This document shows positions 38,301 through 53,300 of a stretch of DNA of 64,000 bases, one piece after another. This stretch comes from Oryzias latipes (lineage: Eukaryota > Chordata > Actinopteri > Beloniformes > Adrianichthyidae): contig NC_019866.2 in the NCBI RefSeq assembly GCF_002234675.1, positions 24,798,955 to 24,862,954 of the forward strand, given 5' to 3'. How positions within the stretch are numbered: position 1 is the first letter of the stretch; each line of letters opens with the position of its first letter. The position numbers and the translations under genes were made by a program. A model generated the notes under the pieces. That model was not told the origin of the DNA, ran no database searches, and worked only from the letters and a program-made list of their open reading frames with translations.

Positions 38301-41300
38301 TTAAAAATAAATTATTTAAAAGTCAGACATAGTTGAGGTTTGCCTATGATGAAAATTACCGGCCTCTCTCATCTTTTTAAGTGGAAGAACCTGCACAATT
38401 GGTGGCTGACTGAATACTTTTTTGCGCCACTGTAAGTCGTAAATGCTCTGCATGAAAAATATGGAACTATGATATATAATCATACTAGGTTTTCTGTGAT
38501 TCCAACTAAGAGGCATGTTTTGGTCTGGAAAGGCTCACATCTCACACTTTGTTGAAGAAATGACCAAAAAAAACTTACCGTCCATTTCATTAATGGGAAT
38601 CTGCCCAAAAATGTGCATATACGGTCTGTAAAACACACGGCGGAATATCCAGGTCGAGCGGGGGTCATACGAGTAAAGCAGCGCCTGATTGGCTACTCCG
38701 TAGGCCAGGAGCCAAACAGCCAGGAAGAACATGAAGAAGAAAACATCCTTCACCTGAAAGGAGAGAAGACAGGCCGGAGCCTGAGATATCAGGAGCTTCA
38801 CGATGGACCCCCAACCCCCCAAACAAATCGGTTGGAATTTAAAATTTACAGGAGGCAGAAAAAAAGAAGTTCTTTCCCATAATTCTGCGCTCAACCGGAG
38901 CTGCAGCAGAACAGGCTTTATTCCATGAACTAAAGGATTTTAAACATCGCCGTTACTTTCAGGCTTCACATGGGGGCACTAAACACACTGAAGAAGCTAG
39001 AGGCCAAAAAAAAGGAATAAACACAAACAAATTCTCTTTTTTAACTTCTTAACTTCTCCTCAAAGATCAGTAAACCATTTTTACATGTATTTTTTCAATG
39101 CATCTCTGTTTATAATAAGAAAATGGAAAATAACGACTAATATTTTGTGTTAAGTTGTGCAAATTCTTCAAACACTGAAATACTATTAGAACTTGAAAGA
39201 CGCCAGGATGGGGTTCGTCTTCTCACATGAGCAATACTTACTTTCCACAGAACTCAGACATTTTAGAAAACTCAGAATACATTTGATAAACTTTCCTAGT
39301 TTCCTAAGTTAAGCTTTAACTCAGACTCAGACTCGTGATCAAAAATGTTTTTTAAACTGTGATGAGAAATGTGAGTAAAAAAATCCCGCCTGGTTTCCAG
39401 CTCTCCCTGACCATCTTTCTGCTGATTGGCCGACCCGTGATTCCACATCCGGACCGAACACACCTGGTTTAGGTGGTCAGCATCAAGCAGTGCAGGGAGA
39501 GCTGGAGACCCTGCAGGTTGAGGCTCTGGAGGACCAGGGTAGGCCAGCCCTGTTTTAGGCCTTTAAGAGGGCTGAAAGGGATTTTAAAACGGCTGACGTT
39601 ACCATTTTGCCAACGATGATGATCTTAGGTCCGAGTTGTTTGTGGACAGCAAAGATGTGGATCAGACGCAGAGTAAAAACCAGGAAATCCACGGCCATCA
39701 CACCTCTGCCAAAATAATAGGACGCAGGAAACATTCTGGAAAAGACAAGCAGACGGCCATGATGTCCTCATTCACTCACTGTTCCTCTGCAGGAAACGAT
39801 ACAAGGAGAGCTTTTCCAGCAGCAGAGTCTCCATCAGTCCTGGTACTAATACCACTAACAATCTAGTATTCACTAAAGTTTTTTAGATAGCGGCCTCTTC
39901 CCAGGGTTAAAGGTCAATGAAACTTAGATTATGATTGTAGACTTAAGCTGGCAGCTTTAACATTGATGACAATCTGTGCTCCTTCTGTGAAATTCTATTT
40001 ACAAGACGGCTTCAAACCAAACAAGATGGCTCTTTTTCAAAGATGATAGAACATTTGGAATCTTTCTAGCAAACCAGAAAGACAAGCTTTTGTCATTTGA
40101 TCTTCTGCATAGCCACATTCTTTACCCATAACCAAAGTCCTGGAAAATAACTATTTTGAAGTTGTTTTTAGTTGAATTGGAAATGTACTCAAACACTAAA
40201 AAATGTCAAACTAGAGACTTACACAATATGTTAACAGAATTTCCCACAAATGGAAATGACTCTTAAGCACATCATGAGGATACTTGGGTTTTGCTGACCT
40301 TATTTGCACGTATTTACATGCAACCACACATAACGGGGCAGCAGAGATGCACATTGCAGCGTTGCCCACACATATTTTCAGTGCGCCCAAAGCTGGATGT
40401 TGTTCTTGGCCGCACAGATTTAAAATTAAAATTAAACTTCTGTTAGCGGCCACGCCCCCAGGGTGTGTGAAATATGTTCTCTGCATTTAATGCAGTGGTG
40501 AGCTGCAGGAACCATTCGGTGCATTAACCCTGACCGTAACCGTAATCCTAATCCTTCCTTCAGATCTGTGTGGCCAAGGAAAACGTTTAGCACTAGCCGC
40601 ACAAATTCAGAAAATTAAGTAAAAATAGACACTTTCTTTCTTTCTTTCTACTTTGTTTTGTTCTCCTTTTAATTATTTAACTATGTTAATGAAATCTTAT
40701 TTTAAGTTAAATTCTTCCTAATATAACCTAAATAACCCAGAAAGATAAGCTTTGCACTAAACAACTGTTTTTTCTGTCTTGCCATAGTTTGTTGTTCTGT
40801 TTTTGTTTTTCTGGCTGTAATTCCTGGAATTATTTTGCTGGTTGACTCTGTTCAGTCATGTTATGTCATGTTCAATTGTTCTTTAATTAAAAAACCCTCC
40901 TGTGGCCATCCCATGGTAATTTGAAACATTCCTTTGGATATTCCAACATGCACGTTTTGGTTTTATTGGTTAGTTTTATACATATTTGTCACTTGTGACG
41001 CCGTGGCTCACAGCTGACAACCTTCACGTCTGCAGTGCTGGAGTAAAAAGTCCAAATGACCTGCAGCACACGCCCAAGATGAAGAGGATGATGGCCGTCA
41101 GGTCGCACTTGTTCCAGACATCCTGGATGTAGTTCTTCATCTTCTGAAGCAAAAACAAACCGTCCACAAAGAAGCTCTGAAACACAAAGCAGAGAGAGAC
41201 GCAGCACTTCGATTTAAGACCTTCGACCAGCAGTGCCGCTGAGAGTCTGTGAGCAGACCAGAAGAACAACGGTTGGCCGGCGCCGGAACGCCAGGAGTTT

Positions 41301-44300
41301 CACACACGCCGCAGTCTGAACAACCAACCTGTCGGATCTCTTCACACACTAAGGTGAAAACCCAGAAGTAGAGGACGATCTCCAGAGGGCTGGGCCCGTC
41401 AGGGGGCGGGGGCTTGAAGTCCACCAGCAGCACGTAGGCGAACAGGCCGAGGAAGAGGAAGTACATCAGCACATTTCCCAGGAAGGAGGTCACCGGAGCA
41501 AACCAGAACTGCCTGCAGCGCAGAACAGCAAACGGTCTGTTGACACGGGGCTTTGGAGCGTCTGGATCAGAAAGAAGCAAAACCATCAGAAGTTCAGCGA
41601 TGGAGGATCACGTCAGGCCTTTGTGACGTCAAAGCCTCAGAGAGAGATGACAGTTGTGGAAACATGACAGCAGGAGGAAACCTCTCTCCAGAATCCAGCC
41701 CATTATTGGGGGGTTTGTTTCAAATGAAGACTCTTTCTAACACTGATGGATTCTCTCATTCTTCCAGGTGACGCTGAAGTTTAGTCACGGCATCTGTCTG
41801 AGGGCCTTCATCAGCCACAGATCAGAGTGATGAAGCCCCTCAGATGAGTGTGGAAACATTTCAAGAAGAAAAAACTTCAAGACAAGCCCAAGTGGAATTT
41901 CAGAGACGAGGACAAAGACCCACCAGACAGGTTTTCTTTCAAAGCTCGAAGCTCCTCTGCATCTTCCTTGCTGCAAAAAACACACAATGGATGAAAAGAA
42001 ATAGAAGTGAACAAGAGTCAGGCAGCAGAAATATATTCACACACAGGCCGACACATAGACGCACGCACGCAGACACATGCACAGACACATGCATGCACAC
42101 ACATGCAAACACAGACACATGAAGACACATGCATGCACGCACATGCAGATACACACATGCACACGCAGCCACGTGCACACATACACGCAGACACATGCAC
42201 GCACACACGTAGACACATGCACGCACACATAGACACATTCACACAGACAAACACACACACTCACGCACGCGCAGACATGCATTCATGCACACGCAGACAA
42301 ATGCATACACACGAAGACACATGCACACACACACACGCAGGCATAAGCACACATGCAGACACGTGCACACACACGCACTTATGCAAGCGCAGACACATGC
42401 ACATACACACAGATACATGCACACACACATGCATACACACACGCAGACACGCACACAAGCAGACACATGCACACACACAAACGTAGACACATGCACACAC
42501 GCAGACACATGCATGCAGACACATGCACAGAGACACTTGCACTCACGCACACGCAGACACATGCACACACACACGCAGACACATGCACACACACACACAC
42601 ATGCATGCACTTACGCACATGCAGACACATGCATACACATGCAGGCTCATGCACACACATACACACAGACACATGCACGCACACACACGAAGGCACATGC
42701 ACACACACACGCAGACGCATGCACACACACACAGACGCATGCACACACACACACACGAAGGCAAACGCACGCAGACACATGCACTCATGCACAGGCAGAC
42801 ACATGCACTCACGCACACACATGCACACGCAGCCAAATGCATACACACGCAGACACATGCACACACCCAGACACATGCACTCACGCACACGCAGACACAT
42901 GCACACACACACAGACGCATGCACTCACGCACACGCAGACGCATGCATACACAGGCAGACACATGCACACACACGCAGACACATGCACTCATGCACACGC
43001 AGGCACACGCAGACGCATGCATACACACGGAGACACATGCACACACGCAGACACATGCACACACGCAGACACATGCACACGCAGGCACATGCACACGCAG
43101 GCACACACAGACACATGCACTCATGCACACGAAGACACATGCATACACACGCAGACACACAAAAACACAGACACATGCACACACACACACACGCAGACAC
43201 ATGCACCCGCAGATACACGCACACACACGCAGACACATGCACACACACGCACACACACGCAGACACATGCACACACAGGCAGACACACACACACTGAACT
43301 TTACTTTTGAACAACATCAACTAGGGAGAGGACGCTGCCCTCATTCCCATCCATGCCGTCCGTGTCCATGCCCTGAAAAACTTCAGGGTTCAACTCCTCC
43401 TCCTCCCTTCAAAAATCCAGAAACAAAACAAATGTTAAAAATGATCAAAAGCAGAACAGGCAGGAAAGTTCTCTAATGGCTGCTTCCTCCCCGTGTTAAC
43501 AAGGGCTTTAGAGGGAATGTACACCCAGCCTCACAAAGAGCATCCTATAGATCTTTCATTTCCCCCCAGATCTCTCAAAGTCCCTTCTACGTCACAGTTC
43601 ATCTTTCCCGGGTTAGCTCATTCTTTCTGAGCGATCATGCTGCCTTTTTTAAACAGCGCACCCTGTTCTGTGTCCTGATTGGCTGGAGACCCTTTTAATC
43701 AATCTCCTCAGTCCGTGCCATGTCTCTTGTACAGAAACACGGAGCTCTTCAGATCAGAAATCTGTGATCAGATCTTTGTTTTCATTCTAAGATCCTGGAC
43801 TTAATTTCTATGAAGGTTTGAGAATTTAAACAAGAGAAAAGGGTGAAAATGTTCATGTCTGTGTGAGGAAAATGTATTTATGCAGTAAGGAGTTTTACTG
43901 CCATAAACGTCTGGAATCAGACTGTGGATTTCACCGATCACGGTTATTTTTAGAACATAACTCCTGCAATAAACGAGGGACTCTGTACTGGTGAAAAGAT
44001 AACGCAGATATATGTGTAGCTGCAGCAGAAGACAGAGAAATTAACTTTTTTTCATTATTACTGGATGAGAAAGACTGCAGAACGCAGCGCAAACTGAGAC
44101 GTGATGAGCTGCAGCCCTCAAAGTCTTTATTAGGATTATGACGGGAGAGGATCCACTGTTTATTGTATTTTTGTGTGTGTGTGTTTTTTAATGCATATTT
44201 TTCCTGAATTTTTGTCTTTGAAAATCATAGTGTTATTTTGTCATTGTTCTATTTCATAAATAATGTTATTTACTTTATTAAAGGATCATGAATGAATGAA

Positions 44301-47300
44301 GCTTTATTCATACAGCACTTTACAACTCCTAGAAGGTACCAAACGGCTTCACAATAAAAAAGAGATCTAAAATGGGAACAAAAGTTTAAACTAAAACCTC
44401 TAGAATATTCTGTTTTAGAATATAATTTTCAATCCAAATGTTTTCATCTACATTCCATGTTATTTCATTCTCACTCCACATATCTGCTCCTGGTCCGGCC
44501 CTTCTATTGAATTATAGAACCCAATGTGGCCTGCGAGTTAAAATAATTGCCCCCCCCTGATCTATCTGATCTTTTTGTCTGCAGGTGAGTCCATCAGAAA
44601 GGGGTGGAGCAGGGAGACTTTGGCCCCGCCCAGCGTATTTTCCACGTCACAAATACGACCTTTTTCAAACAGCATTTTGTCGTCTGCTCCTCGTTCATCA
44701 TTTGAATAAAGAAACAGTTTAACTTTCTTCATAAATGTCCTCCATCAGAAAACTGCCACAAGAACGTGTTTCAAGCACCAAAGACATCATTTCATTAAAG
44801 CAGGACTAGGCCTGCACAATTAATCGCAAATCTATCGTCATCGCGATTTCAAGTTGTGCAATATCCATATTGCAAAAGTTGGCGAAACGAACAATCTTAT
44901 GGCAACTTGAACTATTTAATGAATGTTGACTCTTATTTAAATTAAACGTTTGCAGTGAAATTGAAATGTTTTTGTTATTTTTGCCATTTGTTAATTTATC
45001 ACAAGTTGTATCGTCATCGCAATATTGATTACTAATGTTGAATATCGTGAGTTTTCCTCATATCCACCATTTCTTTCTTTTTCATTGAGCTAATAATTAC
45101 CTGCTTTCAAGCAATATATGAATTCTATAAACTTTTAATTTGAATGAGAGCAGAGATGCCCCCCTCCCCCCCTGAAGCCTCATTTCTGACTTCAGGTCAT
45201 CGAGTCGGTGGAGACACTCTCCAGTGAGTTCCATTCCATCGCCCATTTCAGCTTTAAACACTAAGACGCCTTTGAACAAAGCAGGAAAAGACGGAAGGGA
45301 TGAAATTTCAACCACACCGCCGTGTGACGACGCACAAACACACACAGACACACAATCTGCACTGACCTGAACTGAATGAGTCTGGTGCACAGCAGAGGTG
45401 GGAAGAAGAAGGTGAGGATCAGCTTCCACACCTCCGTGTTCCTCTCCATGTCACCCCACCAGATCTGAGACAGCAGGAACTGCAGCCGAGGACGACCGAT
45501 GAGAACATGACAAGTCAGGAAATCATGTCGTCATGAATACAGCAGGAAATTTAGTAAACAAATGAAACGGCCAATAGGGGGTAAAGCGTCCACATGCTTT
45601 CTTTGGCCTTTCAGAGTAAACTACATCCCTATGTGTGATCACATATGACCTTCGACCCACTTAAGAACCACGCTTTAATCAAAGGAAAGCGTTTAGCCGA
45701 TCACCGCTAGCTCTGCTATGTGTTAAGCCTGGGGGCGGAGCTGGCAGCTGTGAAGGGGCAGTTCCCCACTTTGTGATGTCACAATGTGAGGACCCACTCG
45801 TTTTCATTGATCAGGAGGGGCTTGTGCTCAGAGAGCAGGTTATTAGACGAATATTCAGAAATGTTTGAATGGATCAAAAAACCACTTTGGGGTTGTTTTT
45901 AGTGAAGAATGAACATTATAACTAGGGATGGGTATCGTTAAGGTTTTAACGGTACTACTACTCTTATTGATACTGCTTATCGATCCGGTATTTTAACGAT
46001 ACTCTTATCGATACTTTTTGAGGACGAAAATAAATAAATTAATAACAAATTAAGAAAATAAAGTGATTTATTTCCTCACTAGGCTACAACATTGTTTTTT
46101 TAACAAAACATTTTACTTTATACATTTTTTCCAAATTAAAAACTAAAATAAATGAAAAAAAAGTTATTTAAAGGAAAATAAACAGCAATGTTTTGAAATA
46201 TTGCTGTCATGATATAAATATAAAGCAAATTAAACAAACTGTTCACTCCAAAATAAAATACAGTTGCATAAGGCAACATGGTGGAGAATGCAGGTATTTT
46301 GCAGAAAGCCAACAGTTCTTCATTCTTTGTGTGTGCGTTGCCTTGTCTTGTGTCTGCCAGACAGACCTCTCCTCTTCAGCGAGAATAGTGAAATTAATAT
46401 CATCATCAATTAACGTAAAATTGACTGACTTGGTGAGTTAAATATGGTAGATAACATTTATATCTTGTGGGACACACAAAATAAAGTGACTTCTCCAGTA
46501 CCGACAGCAGAACCGTTGAGGTCAGATCTTAACAATACTGCAGTCTTGAAGAATGTTGTCCCGGGGCTCGTTCAATACCGGGGATCGGTACCCATCCCTA
46601 ATTATAACACACTTGAAAAAAAAGGGATTTTGCACGATATAAGCCCTATCATGGTGAAGCCCAATATGGCATTTGACATAAGGAAAGCTTTGTAAAGAGT
46701 GCTTAAAAGTGTAGAGATTGGTGTTTAATTAGAAGCATTTCTGCTAAAATAACAGGGATTTTTGATTCTTCAATTTAAAAATATTTCTGCCTCCTGTCAC
46801 AACCTGTGACCAAAATACCAGTTAAGATATAAAACATTTAACAAAAATAGATTATTAACATTAAAATCACAACAGGACAATTTAGTTTTTAAAGAGAAAA
46901 CAGCAAATGAATGACATCATCTTTGTTTCACAGAGAGGTACTAAAGATCTTGTCAGGTATGATTACATTTGCATGATACAGAAGACCCTTAAGCAGATTC
47001 TAACAGTAGAAACAGATTCAGAGGAGTTTTCTTTAGTGTTGAAAGATGTCTGTAGAACAAAGTGTATTCTGACATTTATGCCAAAAATCAGATGTTTTCT
47101 TTTATCTATCATAAAACAGAGGGATACTCTGGACAGGGAGAGGCCAACCGCCGCTCTGTAAGACAGGGGTCCCAAGTGAAAAAAAACAGATTTAACTCTG
47201 GAGTGTTTGAAAGCCGGCAGGATTTTAGATTTTAAAGATCAACTGAGTGGATGACAGTGTTCCCATGATGGATCCCTGAGGAACGCCTGCTTTAATAAGC

Positions 47301-50300
47301 TTTGAACAGACTTAACTTGAGTAAAAATCATTGTTACGTTTGTAATAAATCGTCAAATTTCCAAAGAACCAGAGAGGTTCCTTTGTGGTTTTCCTTCCAC
47401 GAACCTGAACGCCATCCTGGCTGAAGAACAAGCGGGCGTCGGCCGCTGTGGCCATCTGCAGACAGGTAGCCTTTCCCCACACGGGTGACTTCCTTATGAG
47501 GAGAGTGAAGGCCAAAGTCTCGCTGTTCTGGTAACAGTTACCAAACACATCTGGACATGGACAACACCAACATGAGAGACACGAAGAGAAGCACAACATC
47601 CACGTTAAGAAAGGGAACACGTGCGTCTGGAAACAACAGTTCTTTAAAGAAATAAACATCAAGTTGACAAAAAGAAAACACCAAAAATGGAAATTTAGCA
47701 GGAGATTGAGCTTGCTGGATCTGCTTTTATGGGGTGCATCCCAGCAGCTGAAAGCAGGATCTCAGGTTCTGACCCGATGTTCCACCACAGATTTCAGAGC
47801 CCATCTGAGCTCAGAAAGGGATTTAGGACCATTTCTAACCAGCAGCACTTTAAATCCAGTCTGGTAGGCCGTGTTTGGGCATAATGACCAACCATTCCTG
47901 GTTCTGCTCCCCCTGAAGAGGGACGTAGGAGATGGGCAGACAGACAGCGCTCGTGGTCGTTCGTACCATGTGCTAGGTCCTCAAACTTCTGAGCCAGTTT
48001 CTTCATCTCCAGCTTGCTTTCAGTCTCATCCTCCAGCTTTGAAAGCTCTCTGAGGATCTTGCAGCCTGCCAGAGCGCTCATCACAGACTCTCCTGCCTGA
48101 TGGAAAACACCAACAAAACCCATGTCAGGTCTGTCCCCTAAACCCAGGCTGTTACGTAAGCAGATCCAACGAGGCCACAGGCAAACGTGCAATCCTAAAG
48201 TGCTGAGTTTTGAGCAGGACTCACCATCTCCCAGAAGAAAACGGCCATTTTAGGGCGGTTCTGCAACACAGCCCAGATGAAGAGGGCCGTCCAGGGCGAG
48301 CGGCAGCGCTGGCGCCGATACTCACAGTCCCGCAGCAGCAACTTGTGGACTTGCTTTGATGGAGAAGAAAAGTTCTTCAGTCAGAGGAGTTTCTGTGTAT
48401 GTGCATGCAGGAACTATCTCTGAGTTTAGCTAAGCCACATGCAGTCACAGATGTGGACCAAATGTTAATATTCCTCTGTTTAGGATTACACAATGGTCAC
48501 AAAGTAATGGAACATGGACAAAAGTACCAATGAATTAAAGAAAAATCAATCATTCATTTGGAAAGGTGTTTTAAATAAGTATAAGTATTGAAACAGACTC
48601 AAATGACCATCCCTTTAAGAACCTTCCAGAAAGCCTCACATTCAAAGACGGCCCGTTTCAGAGATGCTGAACCGACCAAGAACACCTGAGAAGATCCAGA
48701 AGATCTGAATACATTTGACATTTGACTGGATCTGCACAGATTTAAGAGGCCTGTGGCAGATGCAGCAGAGCAGCCCAGACCATGACTGAACCTCCTCGTG
48801 CTTCACAGCAGTCTTCTTCTCTTCGTAAAGTTCATTTCTTGGTTATTGAACAAGGATCGGAAGAGTAAAGGGCTTTTTTTTAATCTTTTCTCAGACAGCC
48901 ATCTATTTTGTTCAGGCCTTTTTAATTTTTTTTAATTTGATAAGAGCAAAAAGCAAAGTCTGTAGTTCTCTGAATGAACTTTTATTTACTAATATTTTTG
49001 CCAATTCTACGTTTGATTTTTTATTGGTACTGAGAGGTATCAGCATCGTTATGCACATCTGTGCTGAAGTCTACATATATAAATAGACAAGTTGTTGTAT
49101 CGAAAGAGATCTGGGCTGAAGTCTCGTATAGAAATATGCAGCCGGCATTGTGGGTCAGACGTTCTGCTCCTTGGTCACTGATATCAGTTTCCTTTGCAAG
49201 CATTTGTCTCATTTCTCTGCATGCAGGCTGGTGTCAAGGACTTGCATCACTGACCTTCAGAGCCACCCTCGGACTGGTTTTGGGATCCAGGTCCAAAGCT
49301 CCATAGTAGAAAGGTTGGCAGACATCCCCCAACAGGTCCCACAGCAGCCGGGACACCTGCACGAGAACGGCACCATGACCGGAGACCACGGGAGGACCGG
49401 GCAAGAAATCCTTCCAAACAACTTTTACTGGGGTGACCAAATTCTCCTTAAATAATGAAATCCCAAACTTCGCTTTCTGTTTATGAATTTTAGCAGAAAA
49501 ACAAATTCAAAAAGTTATTTATGAAGGAAGATATGTGGCATTGTCATGATGTCCCTTAAGATGGTCACACCGGCCTGAAGGGACGTCATGAAAATGGAAC
49601 ATACCATTGTCATGTGTGTTGTAAGTGTACTGTGAAGTATGCCACACTCTGGACATAAAGGTGAGTACTAGGGCTGCACAATATGAGGAAAACTTCTGAT
49701 ATTAGAGATTAATATTCTGATAACGATATAATTTGCGGTATATAAATCAATAGCAAAATAACCAAAAACATCATTGCCATTTCATTGCAAAAGTTTCAAA
49801 ATTATACTCCACATGACCCTCGTCTACATAGGTGACAAACATCTACCGTAATAGGCCTCCACCTGATTGGTCAACAACGTGAAGGCGTCCATCCGATTGG
49901 TCAAATGCATAAAGAGATTTATTTGATTTATTAAATGCCTCAAGCTGCCATAAGATTGTTTTAACACAATTAAGGTTTACGATTTATTGCGATTTTTGAC
50001 GTCTTTTGCGATATGCATATTGCAGAGCTAGAATTGCGATAACGATAAATGTGCGGTATATTGTGCAGGCCTATAAAACTTTGCGTAGGATTTGCGTCAG
50101 AAGTGGCGTACGGATGAAACATAGGACGTGCGTACGCACAGAAATATTCGGATTTATAAAACCGTGCGCACGCACATCCTACGCATCTTTCCCTTAATAA
50201 ATCACAACCAATTCTAAATGCAGCTTTTGCGGCTTCATGACACGCCCATATTTGTCCATAAATAGTCCGTGAAACGCCCACAAATGAATATTCATTGATT

Positions 50301-53300
50301 GCGAAACCATGCCAAACACGGAGAGAAAATCAAAAAAACGTAACTTCACTCAATGTGAAGTAGAAGTTATCGTTGGCGAGGTGGAAAAGAGGAGAAAGTG
50401 TTGTTTGGAGGGCACAGTGTGGGCATTACTAATGCCAAAAAGGCACGTGAGTGGCAGACGGCTGTAGCCTCACAACCTCGGACCGTGGCCGAAATAAAAA
50501 AGAAATGGTCGGACATCAAAGTCGAGGCAAAAAAACGTCTAGCGCTGCATCGCCAGAGTGTGTCACGGGTGGGTGGGGGGGGGGAGAGACTGGCGGCAAT
50601 AATTGGGGAATCCCTTCTTGCTGTCTAAAGATGCGTTCACTCCGAATTCTTCCATTTGCCACATCTTCTAAGAGCGCAAGATCAGCCATTGTGCGTCATT
50701 ACGCATTGTGATGGGGCATTTTATTTCCCTCCATTTAATTACATCTGACAAGCTACAGATGTCGGTAATAATCAAAAATAAAACAAACTAAAGGCATATG
50801 CATGAATACCATAATTCTGTAGCTTATGAAGAAATGTTTTACTATGAAAACAACTTTCCCCAGTGGACAATTAATGCATCTCTCTCCATCTATCCATCTG
50901 TCTGTCTAATTGCACCTATATCTGCTCTGCCAGACGGACACATTATAAACGCGGCTAATCAGTTTTGTACATTATTTCGTTCTGTTAACTATATTATTTA
51001 TGAGGATGAATTGCACAACATGCCAATATTGCAGAACATATTTCACTTTTCTTTTTGCAAATAAGTGTTCATTTGAATTTCTGTTGTAATTATCGTTTGA
51101 TTTTTTTTTTATTTGTCTCACTGCTGATCGATCAAACGGGTGTTGGTGTAGCTGTTAATTGTAAGACTTGCTTTGTGAAGTCTTCATGTTATTTCTGAGA
51201 GGCAGGATTGTCATTTTCACTTTCACGTGTTTCTTCCATCTGCCGACGGTGTCGCCGTTTCTCATTTCACCCGTTTTTGTGCGTACGCCTGGGTCAGAGC
51301 TTGAAGGACCGCACATTTTCCCGTCAAGTTTGCTTTTTATAAATATCAATTATTGCGTAGAGAGTGGCGTATGCCTTCTTTTGTGCGTACGCAACGTTTA
51401 TAAATGAGGCCCCTGGTGAGTACTGGCTCCTTAGTGACCGCGTGCAAACACTGCATGTAACGGTGGTGCACCCACCGTAAGTGCCAACCCTTTAAATGAG
51501 CGCCCTCAGCTCCGTTCCCTGAGCATCTTCCTCACCTCAAACAGGCTGAGCTGCAGTTCTGAAGCGGGGCTCATCATCAAACACTCGGAGCTCGCCTTAG
51601 ACGCTGATGCTGCTCCGTTCACGAGGGACTCCGACCTGTTCAGGTCCTGCCTCTCGTTCAAGCGTTTCTGGAGCAGACTGTAAGCCAGCGTCGTGTCCGA
51701 CAGTTTGTTGTACAACTTTTCCAAGCGACCATAGGTCAGATAATCCAGAATATTGAGGCCATTTTCACAGAAGAGACGCACAAAATGAGGCTTGTCGTTG
51801 ACCAGAGCGTCTGTCATGGATTCCTCCAGTTCATGGTACTAAAAGAGAAAGAGAAGGTTACTTCAATGACTTCACAGCTGATGAGCTCAGACTCAGTGGT
51901 GTAGATGATGTAACATACACTCCATGCTATGGCTCCGTTGAAAAGCTCCGCTTTAGCGATGTCCACTCGGTTCCACGCCACCGCCAGTTTCAGCTCTTCA
52001 ACCCACTCGATGGCTTTGTTGCAGACTCGTTTGCTAGCTTCAGACAGACACACATTCAAAGATCAGAGGTGCAGAGTGAGGCTCACACGTCTAACTGGAC
52101 GGACGATGAGGATTCAGGAGAGACAACCGCACAATCCTCACAGGATGCACTCAGAAAAGTAATTAATGCAAAACATCTGAAAATCATGTCATCCTGTTTT
52201 CTCACCTCCAAGAATCGATCTGAGGAGGACGGTGTCAAAGTCGTCAGAGTCTTCGGATTCGCCGCGAAAAACAGTGATGAAGTCCCGCTTCTGATAAATA
52301 CTAAGAACCTGTTGATGTAAACATTACTGCTATTAACACAACAGTGACAGCTACAAATGTTAATATAAAAAGTGGTGTCGTTGTAGCGTTGTCTCCTCTC
52401 ATGTCTTCAGTCATTTAAACACCCATGTTTCAGTTACTAATGGACATAATGACATCATAGAGCTCTGGTGGTAACGTTTAGGTAACGGGACACGCAGTTC
52501 TCCTCACAAATTCTTCCAGTCAAATTTCACCTCCTCTCCCATGTTTTCCTTTTGGGTTGAGAAGGATTAAATTAAATATGAATCTGGAACTACAGACTCA
52601 GCTTTCTCAAGGTGGTGATTTCAAAACTGGCTGGTTTGAAAGACGGTTTTGATCAGCGCTCTGTAAGAAGTCTTGCTAAATGGTCAAAAGTGAATAATTA
52701 TACATTACTCTCTGCTTTGATGAAGGGAAGTCTAAAGTGCTTTGATGTCCCTGGACTCATTCACACATTGATGCCCACATTCACACATGCACTCTCACAT
52801 TCACACATGCACGCCCACATTCACACATGCACTCTCACATTCACACATGCACGCCCACATTCACACATGCACACCCACATTCACACATGCACTCTCACAC
52901 GTTCACATTCACACTCTCACATTCACACATGCACTCTCACACGTTCACATTCACACTCTCACACGTTCACATTCACACTCTCACATTCACACATGCACGC
53001 CCACATTCACACATGCACTCTCACACGTTCACATTCACACATGCACTCTCACATTCACACATGCACGCCCACATTCACACATGCACTCTCACACGTTCAC
53101 ATTCACACGTTGATGCCCACATTCACACATGCACTCTCACACGTTCACATTCACACATGCACTCTCACATTCACACATGCACGCCCACATTCACACATGC
53201 ACACCCACATTCACACATGCACTCTCACACGTTCACATTCACACATGCACTCTCACATTCACACATGCACTCTCACACGTTCACATTCACACATGCACTC

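Noticed and set aside
42285-43476. Long His/Thr-rich open frames (up to 341 codons) on the plus strand and Cys/Val-rich ones on the minus strand
   Set aside because: All are read from one CA-rich tandem array, with every frame open because stops cannot arise from the unit; no splice or domain support.
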